NCBI RefSeq assembly: GCF_002813555.1
Contig: NZ_CP025057.1
Location: forward strand, 980,001 to 1,044,000
DNA from: Spiroplasma floricola 23-6
GTDB taxonomy: Bacteria > Bacillota_I > Bacilli_A > Mycoplasmatales > Mycoplasmataceae
Length of the DNA: 64,000 bases
Reading direction: 5' to 3'
This document shows, piece by piece, positions 42,675 through 55,083 of the stretch (position 1 is the stretch's first letter; each line of letters starts with the position of its first letter). Both the position numbers and the translations under genes were made by a program. Under the pieces are notes generated by a model. It saw only the letters and a list, made by a program, of their open reading frames with translations. It did no database searches and was not told the DNA's origin.

Positions 42675-43327
42675 TCTCTAGCTTTTTGTTTAACTTCTAC
42701 AGAAGCTGTAAATGGAATTCTTGTTGTATATCCTTGTTTTGCAGCAACTATTTTTTTAGTTGGTCAAACTTGAACATCTTGATTTCATCTTGAAACATAG
42801 TCATTATAGTTACTTCTTGCAGCAGATATTTCTCTTTGAGTATAATCATTTTTTTGCATTGCTGCTATAATTGTTTCTTGTGATTTTAAATCTGGATATC
42901 TTTCAAAAGCAACATTAATTATTCCATATGCTTTATCTAATTGTTCAGACAATTCGCTACTTCTTGCAGCATCAAAATTATTTCCTGATCTTAGCGCTGC
43001 AACACCTTTCATAACATCCTTATCTAAATTAATTGATTTTTCTAAAAGACCTGCCACATTTTGAAGTATTTGATAACGTTGTTCTAAATAATTATCAACT
43101 TCACTAGCTGAAGCTTGAATTCTTTGTTCTAATTTTGAAAAATAATTTCTTGCTCCTATTTTTTTAAAAGTAAATATTAAACCTGGTAATATTAACATTA
43201 ATCATAAAAATATTTCAAATACTTTTGATCCAGTACCAACTTTAATTTCTATTTGTTTATTTATAACTTTAATATCTTGTCCTTCTTCTTTAAAAGGACC
43301 ACTTTGTTCATCTAATAAATTTGCCAT
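42662..43327 (-). CDS. lemA: LemA-family membrane protein
   Basis: 221 residues. One membrane segment (about residues 40-60), then the LemA helical bundle: RIQASASEVDNYLEQRYQIL...LLEKSI and the conserved AFERYPDLKS. Unusually about 40 residues precede the membrane segment. Role unknown. SD AGGAGAG before ATG. It follows the DUF3137-like gene, a common pairing. Confidence 0.88.
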
Positions 43328-43361
43328 TTTTTTCTCTCCTACTAACTTATTTTATCAAGTT

Positions 43362-45188
43362 TTACTTGTTATTATTCATTTTTTCTAACAGTATTCTTTG
43401 GTTTTCTGTTAATCCTTCTTCGCCTAAAATTGTTGCTAGAATATTATTTGTTTTAACCATTCCTTCAGTATCAATTGAAAGTTTTGAAGTAAATTCATTT
43501 AAACTATCAATAATTTTATTTGAATTTACTGAAGTTTTATCATCATTTAAAGTACTAATCACTATATTAGATTCTTTAATTACTTTATTATACTCATCTC
43601 AAGGTACTGGAACAGAGTGTATTCCTCCATCTCCTCCACTAACTAAAACATAATCAACTCTTGGAGTTATACTATATCCTTCAGCAATAACATTTACATA
43701 TTCATTATTGCCTTCTTTTTTTACAAAACTAGTTTTTAAAATACTAGGTGTAACAGAATTTCCATGCCCTAATGCTTTTTTATAATATTTATTTGCAATA
43801 GCTTCATATTCTCAATTTGATAGACTTTGTTCTTGAGGATTACCTGCTGATATTTTTGTTTCTCATTTTTCTTGATAAATAGGAATTGCAAGTAAAGGTG
43901 AAAATGCTAAAAAAAAGTTATTAAAAGAACCCATATTAAGTGCCATAAAATTATTTCTAATTTTTTCAAAACTGAAATGTTTATATTGCTCTACATCTCT
44001 TTCTAAAGATAAATTATCAATATAATTATTAAATAGAATACTTAAATTTGAAACTTTTTTCAATCTAAAGTTATTGCTAGAATCAAAATAAGGTGCTTTA
44101 ATTAAATCTATTAATTGTTTTTGAGCCAGAGCTGAAAACATCATTCTGAATTCAATTTCATTTGATCTTTCAAAACAATCAAAATACAATTCAAATTCTT
44201 TATTATTCATTAAATTAAGTTTTTGATTATTTTTAATTGCCTTTTCTGCTTTTTTATCTAGTTGATTCAATTCTTTTTGAAATTCTTTATCACTTAAATC
44301 TTTTCTAGATTTACTTGGATTTCGATCAAAACTTAAATTAGGACAATGTTCACTATAATAAAATATAGAAGACTTTTTATAATAAAAAGGCATTGGTTTA
44401 ACAACACTTGCAAAAAGAGTTTCAGATCTTGTTCGTGTTTTTGAGTTTCCATCTGAATCAGTATAACTTTCAGTTCATGTTATAAGTAAAGATCCAGTAT
44501 ATTCTTTTTTTCTCATTTCATGAATTCTTGTTTTTACTACTACAAATGGATTCTTTGCAAGTTCTCCACTTGATAAATCAACTATTGATTTATCTCTTTC
44601 AAAATCCTTAAGACCAATACTTTTTAGAAAGTTAAATTTATTATTATGTAAGTAATTATCGAATTTAACTGAACCTAATGTACTTTCAATTAGGTTTTTT
44701 GATAATCTACTATAAAATAAATTATTTAAAGGTCTCATTTGTTCCCAAGCCTTTTGAGTCAATTCATTAATTTCTGACTGAATTTTTTCTGCCATTTTTG
44801 AAAAGTCTTTTATTAATTTATTTATTCTTAAAAAAATTAATAATAAAAATGTAATAAACAATATTGCACATATCGAACTTGTTATTGAGATATACAATAT
44901 AAATTTATCTAAATCTTTCAAAAAATAAAAAGCAACAACTGGCACTAAAACAAAAACTATACACATTATTATAAGAAATACTCTTAATGCTTTATATTTA
45001 CCTATAACTTTTTTTGTGCTGTTTAATTTTTTTTCTTGTTTTTCAATTGTTTTTACAGTTGTAATATTTAAATTTTCATCAACTTTTGCTATTTTTAAAA
45101 GTCTTTCAAATTCCTTTTCACAGTTCAATTGATGTTCAGATTGGTAACTTTGAAATTCTTTCGCTGGATTATATATAATTTGCTCCAC
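43362..45188 (-). CDS. Membrane protein upstream of lemA, possibly DUF3137-like
   Basis: 608 residues in one frame. Two adjacent membrane segments (about residues 68-90 and 95-118) follow an N-terminal coiled region. The next domain has NNLFYSRLSKNLIE, then GSLLITWTESYTDSDG and RTRSETLFASVVKP, then a helical C-terminal part. Proteins of the DUF3137 family have this layout and sit beside lemA; the match is by memory and moderate. Start GTG behind GGAGGAAC. The gap to phoU (108 bp) contains a -10 (TATAAT, 45216-45221). Confidence 0.75.
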
Positions 45189-45215
45189 TTTTTTTGTTCC
45201 TCCAAAATTAAATAA

Positions 45216-45221
45216 ATTATA
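45216..45221 (-). promoter_or_regulatory. Putative -10 element upstream of the lemA-partner gene
   Basis: TATAAT on the minus strand 28 bp before the GTG start and after the phoU terminator; no clear -35. Confidence 0.45.
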
Positions 45222-45262
45222 TTACAGTTTTTTATAAAAATCTCACCTTTTTGCAGAAAATA

Positions 45263-45295
45263 GAAAAAAATTCCATAAAAAGAATGGAATTTTTT
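45263..45295 (-). terminator. Intrinsic terminator after phoU
   Basis: Minus strand AAATTCCAT / ATGGAATTT with a 7-nt loop and T-run, directly past the phoU stop. Confidence 0.85.
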
Positions 45296-45296
45296 A

Positions 45297-45983
45297 TTAT
45301 TTAGTTTCTAAATTATTAATGATTGTTTCTTGAAGCTCTTCAAATTTTCCTGTTCTAATAAATTGTAAAGTTTCTTCAATATTAATTAAGCATTCTCCAG
45401 CTCTTTCTAAATTCTTTAATTGTCTCACTATTGTAATAATTTTTTTTGATTCAACTTGATTTTTGGCTTCAAAATTTCTTAAAGCCAATGTATTTGAAAG
45501 TGTTGAGAACTCTATACTTAACTGTTCTTCTGCTTTTAAAACCTTTTGATGTTGATCATTGTCATAATTTTCAATTAAAGCTGAAACTATGTTTAACATT
45601 TTATTTACAAGATCAAACATTTTTGAAATATATTCAATTTCTATTGGTTCAGGATTGTATTTAATTGTAAATGCACAAATATGTTTTGCAACGTCAGCAA
45701 TTCTTTCAATTTCACGACTTATTAAAACTCCCCCAACAGCTAATCTTAAATCACCTGCTACCATTTGTTGTTTTGCAATTTTTCATAAAGCCATTTTTGT
45801 AAATGTGTTTTGCATGTCGTTAATTTTTAAGTCATTTTCAACTACTTCTTTTGCTAGTTCAAAATTTTGTGCTTTTAGAGATTCGAAAGTGTTTGCATAC
45901 TGAGATTTAGTAGCTTCAACTAACTTAATTAATTCTCGCTTAATAGTTTTAATATCATTATCTAAAATTTTATTGTATGACAT
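45297..45983 (-). CDS. phoU: Phosphate transport regulator PhoU
   Basis: 228 residues, two three-helix bundles. First repeat has VGGVLISREIERIADVAKHI, second RQLKNLERAGECLINIEE: the E/DxxxD-type metal-binding repeats of PhoU. It dampens the Pst importer when phosphate is plentiful. Last gene of pstS-pstCA-pstB-phoU, 11 bp after pstB. Confidence 0.92.
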
Positions 45984-45994
45984 TTTCGTTCCTC

Positions 45995-46879
45995 CTATCC
46001 AAATCTTCCTGAAATATAATCTTCTGTTTTTTGATTTTTTGGATTTGTAAATATTTTTTTTGTTCTATCGTATTCGATTAACTCTCCTTGTAAAAAGAAT
46101 GCTGTATAATCACTTACTCTTGTAGCTTGTGCCATTGAATGGGTAACTATTACTATTGTATATTCATTTTTCAATTTTAAAATAAGTTCTTCAACTTTCA
46201 AAGTTGCAATTGGATCCAAAGCACTTGTAGGCTCATCCATTAATAATATTTTTGGTCTCATAGCAATTGCTCTTGCTATACATAATCTTTGTTGTTGTCC
46301 CCCACTTAATCCCAAAGCTGAATCTTTTAAATAATCTTTTACATCTTCTCAAAGTGCAGCTTTTTTTAATGAATCTTCAACAATCTGATTTAAAGCATTT
46401 TTATCTGTAATTCCCTGATTTCTAGGACCAAAAGCAACATTATCATAAATTGACATTGGAAATGGATTAGCTTTTTGAAAAACCATTCCTACCTCTGTTC
46501 TTAATTTTACAACATCTGTTCCCTTTTCATACACATCTTTGTTATGAACTTTAATTGAACCATCAATTGCAATATTATCCACTAAATCATTCATTCTATT
46601 AATTGATCTTAGAAGTGTTGATTTACCACAACCTGAAGGACCAATAAATGCTGTTACTGTATTTTCTTTAACAGCCATATTTATATCAAATAAAGCTTGT
46701 TTTGAACCACCATTATAATAAAAATTAAAATTTTCAATTTCAATTACATTAGATCTTTGCTTTAATGGTAATTTCTTAGGTTTTTGAAATATTTTTTCTT
46801 CTGATATAAGTTCCAATTCATCAGTATTAGCAGGTATTATATTTTCATTTTCTACCACTGTTTTTTTATCTAAAGGCAT
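45995..46879 (-). CDS. pstB: Phosphate ABC transporter ATPase PstB
   Basis: 294 residues, with ~45 extra N-terminal residues before the ATPase core. Walker [18 protein letters not shown] (PstB-specific), [15 protein letters not shown], signature [14 protein letters not shown] and DEPTSALDP are all there. Powers phosphate import through PstCA. SD AAGGAAG lies in the pstCA tail, 3 bp gap. Confidence 0.95.
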
Positions 46880-46882
46880 TTT

Positions 46883-49006
46883 TTACTCTTCCTTTTCTTT
46901 TGCAATCTTTTTGACATCTTTATTAGAGTTATTTTTTGCTTCTAATTTAATTGTTTTAATTACTTTATTTCTAACTTTTGAATTTTTATAATAAGTTTTC
47001 CACCTATGTATATTGAAATAAGATATTCATTTTTTGTACAGTGATACTGTATCTTTTTTAGTTTTTTTAGCAACCTTTTTTATATGAGATATTGTAAATA
47101 TAGATATAAAAGCTTTAAATTTAACTTTAAATGGTATTTTTTTATGAACTGGATTTAATTTGACTCCAATATATTTACTTAAGAAATTTAAACCTAGTAC
47201 TAAGAATATTGTAACAAGTGCAATTTGATATGCAACACCTAATGTATGTGGATCATTTCCTTCTGAAGCCATCATATATATTTGAGTTGTTAAAGTAGCA
47301 CCTGATGAGAAGAAACCTTCTGAAGGCATTCTAACTGCTGTTCCCAATGTTAGATATACAGGAGCTGATTCACCAATGATTCTTGCAACAGCTAAAATAG
47401 TTCCTGTCACAAGTCCCTTAGTTGAGTTTGGAATAATAATTTTGAATAGTACTCCTGTTTTTGTCATACCCATTCCATATGCAGCTTCTTTATATAAAGA
47501 AGGAACAGATGTTATTGAGTCTTCAAATGCTGTAATCATTGAAGGAAGAATAACTATTGTCATTGTTAAACTTGAAGCAAATACTGACATTGGTATTCCC
47601 ATTGTAACAACAAATAAACTTAAACCAAACACACCAAATACAATACTTGGAGTTGATGCTAGAACATTTATTGAGAATCTAATTACTTTAGCAAATTTAC
47701 TATCTTTATGAGCATATTCTGCTAAATAGATTGCCACAATTAATGCTAATGGTATTGCAAATATAATAGTTCCTAGCACTAAAAGTATTGTTGTAAACAA
47801 TAGTGCAAATATACCACTTCTTTGCCCTTCAATTTCTATAAATGCACCAGGATCAAAGCCACCAATCCCTTTAAACATAACAGTTAACAATATTCAACTT
47901 GTAAATCCAATAATTATCGTAGTTGAAGTTATCATAAAGAAATTTAAAATAGCACTCTCCATTTTTTTTCCAAATCTTTTTTCAGTATATGTTTGTACTA
48001 AAATATTTAAATTGTGACTATCATATTCATAATTATTTTTTCTAACTTTAATTTTTTTATGTTTAATCTTATTAATTGATTTACTTTTCTTTTTATTAAT
48101 ATTTCCAACAGCTATAATTAATAAATTAATAAGAATAACTATTATAAATAAAACCATACCAATTGCATATAATGCAGATTCATGAGTTGATCCATGATTT
48201 TCTAGCATTTCTAAACCAATTGTTCCTGCTAAAGTTCTAATTGATGAAAAAATAAATCCAATGAAACCATCATCTGTATTTAAACCTTTTGTTGAGTTTC
48301 CAGCAATTAAAATAACTGCCATAGTTTCTCCAATAATTCTTGCAACTCCAGTAATGATAGCTGTAATAATTTTTGGCATTGCAGAAACTAAAACTACTCC
48401 AAAGGTTGTTTTTTCCTTTGTCATACCTAATCCTAACGAAGCATATCTATGACCTTCTGGAACTGCTTCAATAGCATTAATTGATAATGTTATCATTGTT
48501 GGCAAAGCCATAAAAGCTAACGTAAAACTAGCTGTCATCATGTTACCACTTGTTGGAGCTCCCATTGCTACAAAAATTGGTCCAATTTGATCTAAAGCAA
48601 ATAGACCAAAAACAACTGAAGGAATTCCTGCAAGTAATTGAATTACAGTAACTACAAATTTTTTAGTTCTATTTTTTAAATACTCAGTTATGAATAATGA
48701 ACTAAATATTGTTAATGGAATAGCAAATAATAATGTAAAAAACATCATCATTAAAGTTGAAAGAATTATCTTACCTAAACCGTATTTACCTGCACCATCT
48801 TTTCCAGGTGATCAATCTCCTGAAAATAGGAATTTAAAAAATGAAAATTCTTTAAAAACTGGAACTGATTTGTATAAAATAAATCCTACTAAAACTGCCA
48901 ATATTAATAAAACAATAGTTGTTATAGTTAAAATAGATATTTTAGTTGATAAGTCCATTTTAGATGCTTTTGCTTTAGGAAGTTTTTTTACATGTGTTTT
49001 AAGCAT
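46883..49006 (-). CDS. pstCA: Phosphate ABC transporter permease, PstC-PstA fusion
   Basis: 707 residues. The first half is PstC (GIPSVVFGLFAL, GLGMTKEKTTF, GVARIIGETMAV), the second is PstA (STPSIVFGVFGL, YGMGMTKTGVLF, AVARIIGESAPVYLTLG), with a basic cytoplasmic linker near residues 310-345. About twelve membrane segments in total. Start ATG overlaps the pstS stop by 8 bp and uses an AGGAGGT inside pstS. Separate pstC and pstA genes are usual; the fusion is seen in Mollicutes. Confidence 0.93.
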
Positions 49007-50192
49007 AATTACCTCCTAATACTTTTTTAGGAGATGGAGATTGATAATTCATATCTCTTACAAGTCCCTCATCTTCAAAAACTGATTTTGCTTCATCTGC
49101 ATTGTGCATTCATTCAAATAATTGAATTAATTGTTCTAAATTTTTATTATATATATTAAAAATTGCTATAAATGGTCTTTTAAAAGTATATGCCTTTTTA
49201 ATAAAATCTTCTGAGTTTCCATCTTCACCATTTATTTTTCAATTTTCTCATTTATGATCGGTTTTGTTTCATTCTTTTGGTTTATTGCTCTTGTTAATAG
49301 CCAATTTTTTACCATCAATACCTGCTAATTTAATTGCTCCCTGATCTGTTAATTGTCCTAAGAAACCATTTGAAACATATCCTATACTTGGAACATTACT
49401 CATATTTTCAATCATTGAACCATTAGAATTAACCACATTTGATGAGTGCATATCTTTTATTCCTGTTAAATCTGAAAAAGCTGATCTAGTTCCTGAACCA
49501 TCTTCTCTTGTAAAAGTAACTATTTTAGTTTTATTACTTGTTGGGATTTTTGCATTTAATTGAGAATAAAATGTGCTATTCTCATAACCTTTTAGTACTT
49601 CTTTTGCCAATTCTTCTCAATACATATTTCCTGAATAAATTTTTGCCAATAATTCTTTATTATTATTTAAGTCAAAATTCATTAAATCATTTAATGATAT
49701 AGTTTTTTGATCCTCATCGTAAGTAATTACTTCATTTCAATAACTTGGTGAGTTAAAAATCACACCAATCGCATCAATTGCAAATTCTAAAGCAATATAT
49801 GAATTATTTTTTGAAATATCATTATTTTCATTTTTTCAATGATTTAAATCAACATTTTCAAACCTACATTCTTCTTCTTTTGGATTTGCACATACATTTG
49901 AAAAAGTATTTCCTTTTGACAATGTAGTATCACTTATTTTTTTAGAAATAAACCCTGCACTATACATTCCTTTTTCTACGCCTCCAACACCAGCTTGACT
50001 ACCTGTTGAATTGTAAATAAAGTCTTTTTCTGATTCATGATAATATTTTTTTGTTAATTTTTGCATAAATGGATTAACACTTGTGCTTCCACCTAAAATA
50101 ATTGAATTTTTAGGTGCTGCAACACTTCAAATTCATAGACCTAACACCACTGACAATAATGCCAACAGTATTATGCTTATTTTCCTACTCAT
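48999..50192 (-). CDS. pstS: Phosphate-binding protein PstS-like, signal-anchored
   Basis: 397 residues. Motifs: GGSTSVNPFMQKL, STGSQAGVGGVEKG and TREDGSGTRSAF, all phosphate-contacting in the family. The N-terminus MSRKISIILLALLSVVLGLWIW is an uncleaved or type-I-cleaved leader with no lipobox Cys, unlike the PhnD lipoprotein nearby. SD GGAG before ATG. Only 27 bp separate it from smc upstream, so the pst promoter must lie within smc or be shared. Confidence 0.85.
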
Positions 50193-50219
50193 AAAGTTTC
50201 TCCTAGCTGAATGCTAATA

Positions 50220-53171
50220 TTAATTCGTATTTGATAATTTTTTTGCCTCAATAAGTTTAATTTGAACAAGTTTTGTAATACCTTTTTGTTCCATTGTTGC
50301 TCCAAATAGAGTATCACAATTTTCCATAGTACCCATTCTGTGAGTAACAATCATAAATTGTGTATTTTTTGTAAAAGTTTTAATATATTTTGCAAAGCGT
50401 TCTACATTGGCAATATCAAGAGGAGCTTCAACCTCATCTAATATAACTAAAGGTATTGGTTTAACTTTTAGAATTGAAAATAAAACTGAAAGTGCAACCA
50501 TTGATTTTTCTCCACCACTCAATAAATTTAAGTTAGCAATTTTTTTACCCGGTGGTGACATTTTTAAATCAATACCTGTATTTAAAATATCATCTGGATT
50601 TGTATAAATAATTGAAGCTGTTCCTCCACCAAATAGAGTTGCAAAAGTATCTGGTAATACTTTATTTACATCTGTGATAATTTTTCTAAATTGAATTATC
50701 ATTTGTTGATCCATATCACCAATTGCTTCTTTTAAGTTTTTTATTGACTCAAGTATATCTTGAGTTTGTTCAATATAATTTTGATATCTTATATTTTCTT
50801 CTTCATACTCCTCTATTGAATCCAAATTAACATTTCCTAATAAATTTATTTCTTTTCTTAAAAAATTAATTCTATCTCTAACTTCTGATTCAGTTTCCAT
50901 AACATTTGTACTTAATTCTAAAGCTGATTCAAATGTTAAATTATAATTTAAAGATAATCTTGATGTTGCATTTGATTGTTTTTCAAAGATTAAAGTACCA
51001 TCAGAGTTTAGACTAGCATATTTATCTTTTAATGAGAAAAGCATTTTTCTATCTTGCTCAATTATTGAATTTAAATTATTTTGTCTTTCATTTGATTTAT
51101 CTTTTAAAGATCTAATTACATTTATTTGTTGTTGAATTGCATCTTTCTTATTTTCTTGTTCAGATATTTCGGAAATAATTTTAATAATTTGTTCATCAAG
51201 AGATTGGAATTCTTGTTCTCCACCATCAAGTTCTTTTCCTGTAATTACTCTAAATTCTTCTTTAACTTCGCTTGCTTCTTTTTCAATTAATTCTGATGAA
51301 TGTCTTGAAGCTCCAATTGCTGTTTGAATTTCAGCTAGTTCCTCACGAAGAATTTCTATTTCATTACTATATAAAGTTACTTTTTTAGAAATTGAGTTTT
51401 CTTTTTCATCAAGATCTTTTTTTCTTAACTCTAAATCCTCTATTTGTTGTGAGTCATTTAATAAGACTTTCTTATTTTTTCTACTTCCCCCAACAATAGC
51501 ACCATGTGGTAAAATTCTTTGGCCATCTAAAGTTACGATATGATATTTTTTATTAGTTAATTTTGAAAGTTCAATTGCATTTTCATAACTATCTACAACT
51601 ATATAATTTGAAAGTAAATAATCTAAAACAACTTGATATTTTTTTTCTATTTTAACTAATTCATTTCCAAATCCAATGAAACCATTTGCTTTTTGAATTA
51701 TAAATCTAGTTTCATTATTTATATAATTTGGTTTTAAATTGTCTAAAGGTAGAAATGTAGCATATCCTGCTTTATTATTTTTTAAAAATTCTATTAAAGC
51801 TTTTACATCAGTTGTTGATTTAACAACTATATTTTGTAATCCATTTTGAATTACAGTAGAGATTGCAATTTCGTAATTTTTATCAACTTTAATTAGATCT
51901 TGAACTGTACCAATAATACCTGAAAGTGTTTTTTTATTTTCAAGAATTGTTTTTACACCTTCAAATAAATTATCTAAAGAGTTTTTTCTTAACATTAAAC
52001 TTTCTAAAGTTGATTCAGTTTTTGCTAATTGTTTTCTTATTAAATCCAATTCTTGATTTAAGTTGAAGCGTTTTCCACTAGTTTCATCAAGTAATTCTCT
52101 TTTATCAACTTTATCTTTTAATAATTTTCCTAATTTTTGTTCTTCAGCTTCTAATCTAATTTCTAGTTCTTTAGCTTTATTTTTTAATTCTGATGATTTA
52201 AATTCCTTATCATCAATATCAACTTTACTTTTTTTAGATTCTAATGAGATTCTAGAAACTTTTAATTCACTAATTTTTTCAACTATTTTAGTAAATTCTT
52301 TATTTAACTTAGATAATTCTTTTTCATTATTATAACTTGATTGAGAAATACTATTAAATTCTTCATTTTTTTTATTTATTTGCTTTTCAAGAGAGTTAAT
52401 TTCAATTTTTAGTTCTGTTTTTTGATCATTTAATTCAATAATTTTTTGCTTATAAAGTTTAATATCATTTACTAATACTGAAACTTCTATGTTTTTTAAT
52501 TCATTAAAAAGTTCCTTATATGATATTGCTTTTTTAGATTGTCTTTTTAAAGAAGGTAATTTTCTTTCAATTTCATTTATTATGTCATTTAATCTATCTA
52601 AATTTTCTTGAGTTCTTGAAAGTTTTCTAATTGCTTCTTCTTTTCTTTTTTTATATCGAGCAATACCTGCTGCTTCATCAAAAAGTCTTCTTCTATCTTC
52701 TGGTTTCGATTCCACAAAATTACTAATTGAACCTTGCGAAATAATAGCTAGACTTGATTTTGTTAAGCCAGTTTCTAAAGCAACTTCTTGAATATCTTTT
52801 AAACGAACTCTACTTCCATTTATAAAATACTCTGATTCTTTTGTTGGTCTAAAAAACTTTCTTGTAATTGATACTTCATTATAATCTAATGAGCTAAATG
52901 CTCTATTACTATTGTCGAATACAAGGGTAACTTCAGCCATATTTAATGGTTTTTTTTCACTACTTCCTGAAAATACAATGTCTTCCATTGAATCTCCACG
53001 TAATGTTTTATATGATTGTTCTCCAAGAGCTCACATGATAGCATCGTTTATATTAGATTTACCACTACCATTGGGACCTACAATCCCTGTCATTGAAAAA
53101 TCGAAATTTAAATTTGTTGGTTCAGCAAAAGATTTGAACCCATACGCTTCAATTTTTTTTAAGAATATCAT
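50220..53171 (-). CDS. smc: Chromosome partition protein SMC
   Basis: 983 residues, shorter than the ~1180 of Bacillus owing to shorter coiled coils. Walker A GPNGSGKSN (residues 32-39), two long coiled-coil arms, a hinge with HGAIVGGSRKNKK, and C-terminal signature LLSGGEKSM plus Walker B VILDEVEAPLD. It condenses and segregates the chromosome. Follows rnc as in plsX-rnc-smc of many Firmicutes, with a terminator in the gap. Confidence 0.95.
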
Positions 53172-53269
53172 TTTTTTACCTCGTGTAATCGTATATAGCC
53201 GTCCTATATAACAAAATCATTATATAGATTTTAATTAATTTATACAATTTTTTAATAATTTTATAAAGA

Positions 53270-53299
53270 TAAAAAACCCCTTATTTACTGGGTTTTTTG
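53270..53299 (-). terminator. Intrinsic terminator after rnc
   Basis: Minus strand AAAACCC / GGGTTTT with a 10-nt loop and T-run between rnc and smc. Confidence 0.8.
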
Positions 53300-53302
53300 A
53301 CT

Positions 53303-53995
53303 TTACTTATTTTTTTTAATTTTAGACAAAGCATTTTTAGCAGCTTCTTGTTCTGCTTGCTTTTTATTGCTTCCAATACCTGTTCCAAATACCATTCCAT
53401 TAAGCGTTACATTAACAGTAAATGAAATTGTATTATTTTTAAACTTTTTACAAGCAACAGTTACATATTGAAGTTCACTTCTCATCTCTATTTGAATTAA
53501 TTCTTGTAATTCAGATTTAAAATCATGGGTTTTATCTAAAAATTGATCAATTATATAATTGCTAAAAATAGTTTTTTCTAATCACTTGTTTAAAATTTGA
53601 TCACCTTGATCTAAAAATATAGCTGCTGTCATACTTTCAAATATATCTGAAAGTATAGAGTCTTTTTCATAGCCTTTTGAGTCTAATTCTCCTACACCAA
53701 GTCTAATAAATTTACCTAAACCTATTTTTCTTGAAATTTCAGCTAATGCAGTTTGTTTAACAATTGAACTTCTATATTTAGTTAATAAACCCTCATTTGA
53801 TTTTGGAAACAATTTATAAAGATATTCACTTACTTTCATTTGTAAGATAGCATCTCCTAAAAATTCTAATCTCTGATAATTTTTAGCACTTCTATTTTCA
53901 TTTGAAAAAGAATTATGAGTTAAAGCTTCAAAATAGTGATTTTTTTCCTTAACCTGAATTGAAAATTCTTTTAAAAGAAAATTTATTATATCCAT
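53303..53995 (-). CDS. rnc: Ribonuclease III
   Basis: 230 residues. The endonuclease domain has YQRLEFLGDAIL and DIFESMTAAIFLD (catalytic acidic residues); the C-terminal double-stranded RNA-binding domain ends GIGSNKKQAEQEAAKNAL. It processes rRNA precursors. Start overlaps the plsX stop by one base (TAATG). Confidence 0.95.
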
Positions 53996-54999
53996 TATTC
54001 AGCTAAAGCCTTTTTAACTTTATTTACAACATCATTTTTAATTGCATTATAAGTCATTTTTAATGTTGCATAAAAAGCTATTTTATCACTAGAACCATGT
54101 GATTTAAAAGCAATACCATTTGCTCCTAATAATATTGCACCTGCATGATTTTTGTAATCAAATTTTGCTCTAACTTCTTTAAATGCTCTTTTTAATCTTA
54201 ATGCTGCTAATTTCCTAAATAGAGTTTTTGTAATGGCTGATTTAATTTCACTTAGTAAAGCTTTACCCATACCTTCTGCTGCTTTTAAAGCAATATTTCC
54301 TGTATATCCATCAGTTACAATAATATCTACAATACCATTTGCCAAATATCTAGATTCAATGTTTCCAACAAAATTAATATCTTTATTTTCTTCTAATAAT
54401 TTATATGTTTGTTTATGTAATTCTAATCCTTTTGATTTTTCTTCTCCAATATTTAATAGAGCTACTTTAGGTTCTTTTACACCGTTAACAGCTTTTGAAT
54501 AAGCTGTTGCCATAATTGCAAAATTAACCAAATCTTCTGGATCACATTCTAAATTTGCACCAACATCTAATAAAAGAGTAATTTTTCCTTTAACTAATGT
54601 TGGAATAACTGGCATAAAACCAGGTCTTTCAATACCATCAAGTTTTTTTATAATAAAGTGACAACCAGCAATAAATGGAGCTGTTGCTCCTCCAGTTGTT
54701 ATGCCATCAGCTTTACCTTCATTTACTAACTCAAGAGCTTTTACCATACTTGAGTTCTTTTTTCTTCTAATATCCATAATTCCGTCAGTCATTTCAATAA
54801 CTTCTGTTGTATTAACGATTTCAACTTGATCAGGATTATATTTTTTTGATGAAAGAGCTTTATTTAATTCTGTTTCATTACCTACAAAGATTATTTTTAA
54901 ATCTTTTTGCTCACCTAAAAGTTTAATAGCAGCATCAACTGCTGGAATTAAACCATTATCTGAACCCATAACGTCAAACGCTATTTTTTTATATTCCAT
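53995..54999 (-). CDS. plsX: Phosphate acyltransferase PlsX
   Basis: 334 residues. Makes acyl-phosphate from acyl-ACP for phospholipid synthesis. AFDVMGSDNG at the N-terminus, GATAPFIAG, LLLDVGANLECDPEDL and VTDGYTGNIALKAAEGM are family blocks. ATG 54999 lies behind AAAGGAG; an upstream in-frame start (six codons earlier) would overlap that site. Works with acyl phosphate from FakA or the like. Confidence 0.95.
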   Translation of the reverse strand: MEYKKIAFDVMGSDNGLIPAVDAAIKLLGEQKDLKIIFVGNETELNKALSSKKYNPDQVEIVNTTEVIEMTDGIMDIRRKKNSSMVKALELVNEGKADGITTGGATAPFIAGCHFIIKKLDGIERPGFMPVIPTLVKGKITLLLDVGANLECDPEDLVNFAIMATAYSKAVNGVKEPKVALLNIGEEKSKGLELHKQTYKLLEENKDINFVGNIESRYLANGIVDIIVTDGYTGNIALKAAEGMGKALLSEIKSAITKTLFRKLAALRLKRAFKEVRAKFDYKNHAGAILLGANGIAFKSHGSSDKIAFYATLKMTYNAIKNDVVNKVKKALAE

Positions 55000-55048
55000 A
55001 TTTATTCTCCTTTTCAATAGTGATTATATAGGTATTTAGAATTTAAAG

Positions 55049-55083
55049 CAAAAAAAATAAAACATATTAATGTTTTATTTATT
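55049..55083 (-). terminator. Intrinsic terminator after the Cys-rich gene
   Basis: Minus strand AATAAAACAT / ATGTTTTATT with T-run; overlaps the stop of the Cys-rich gene. Confidence 0.8.
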
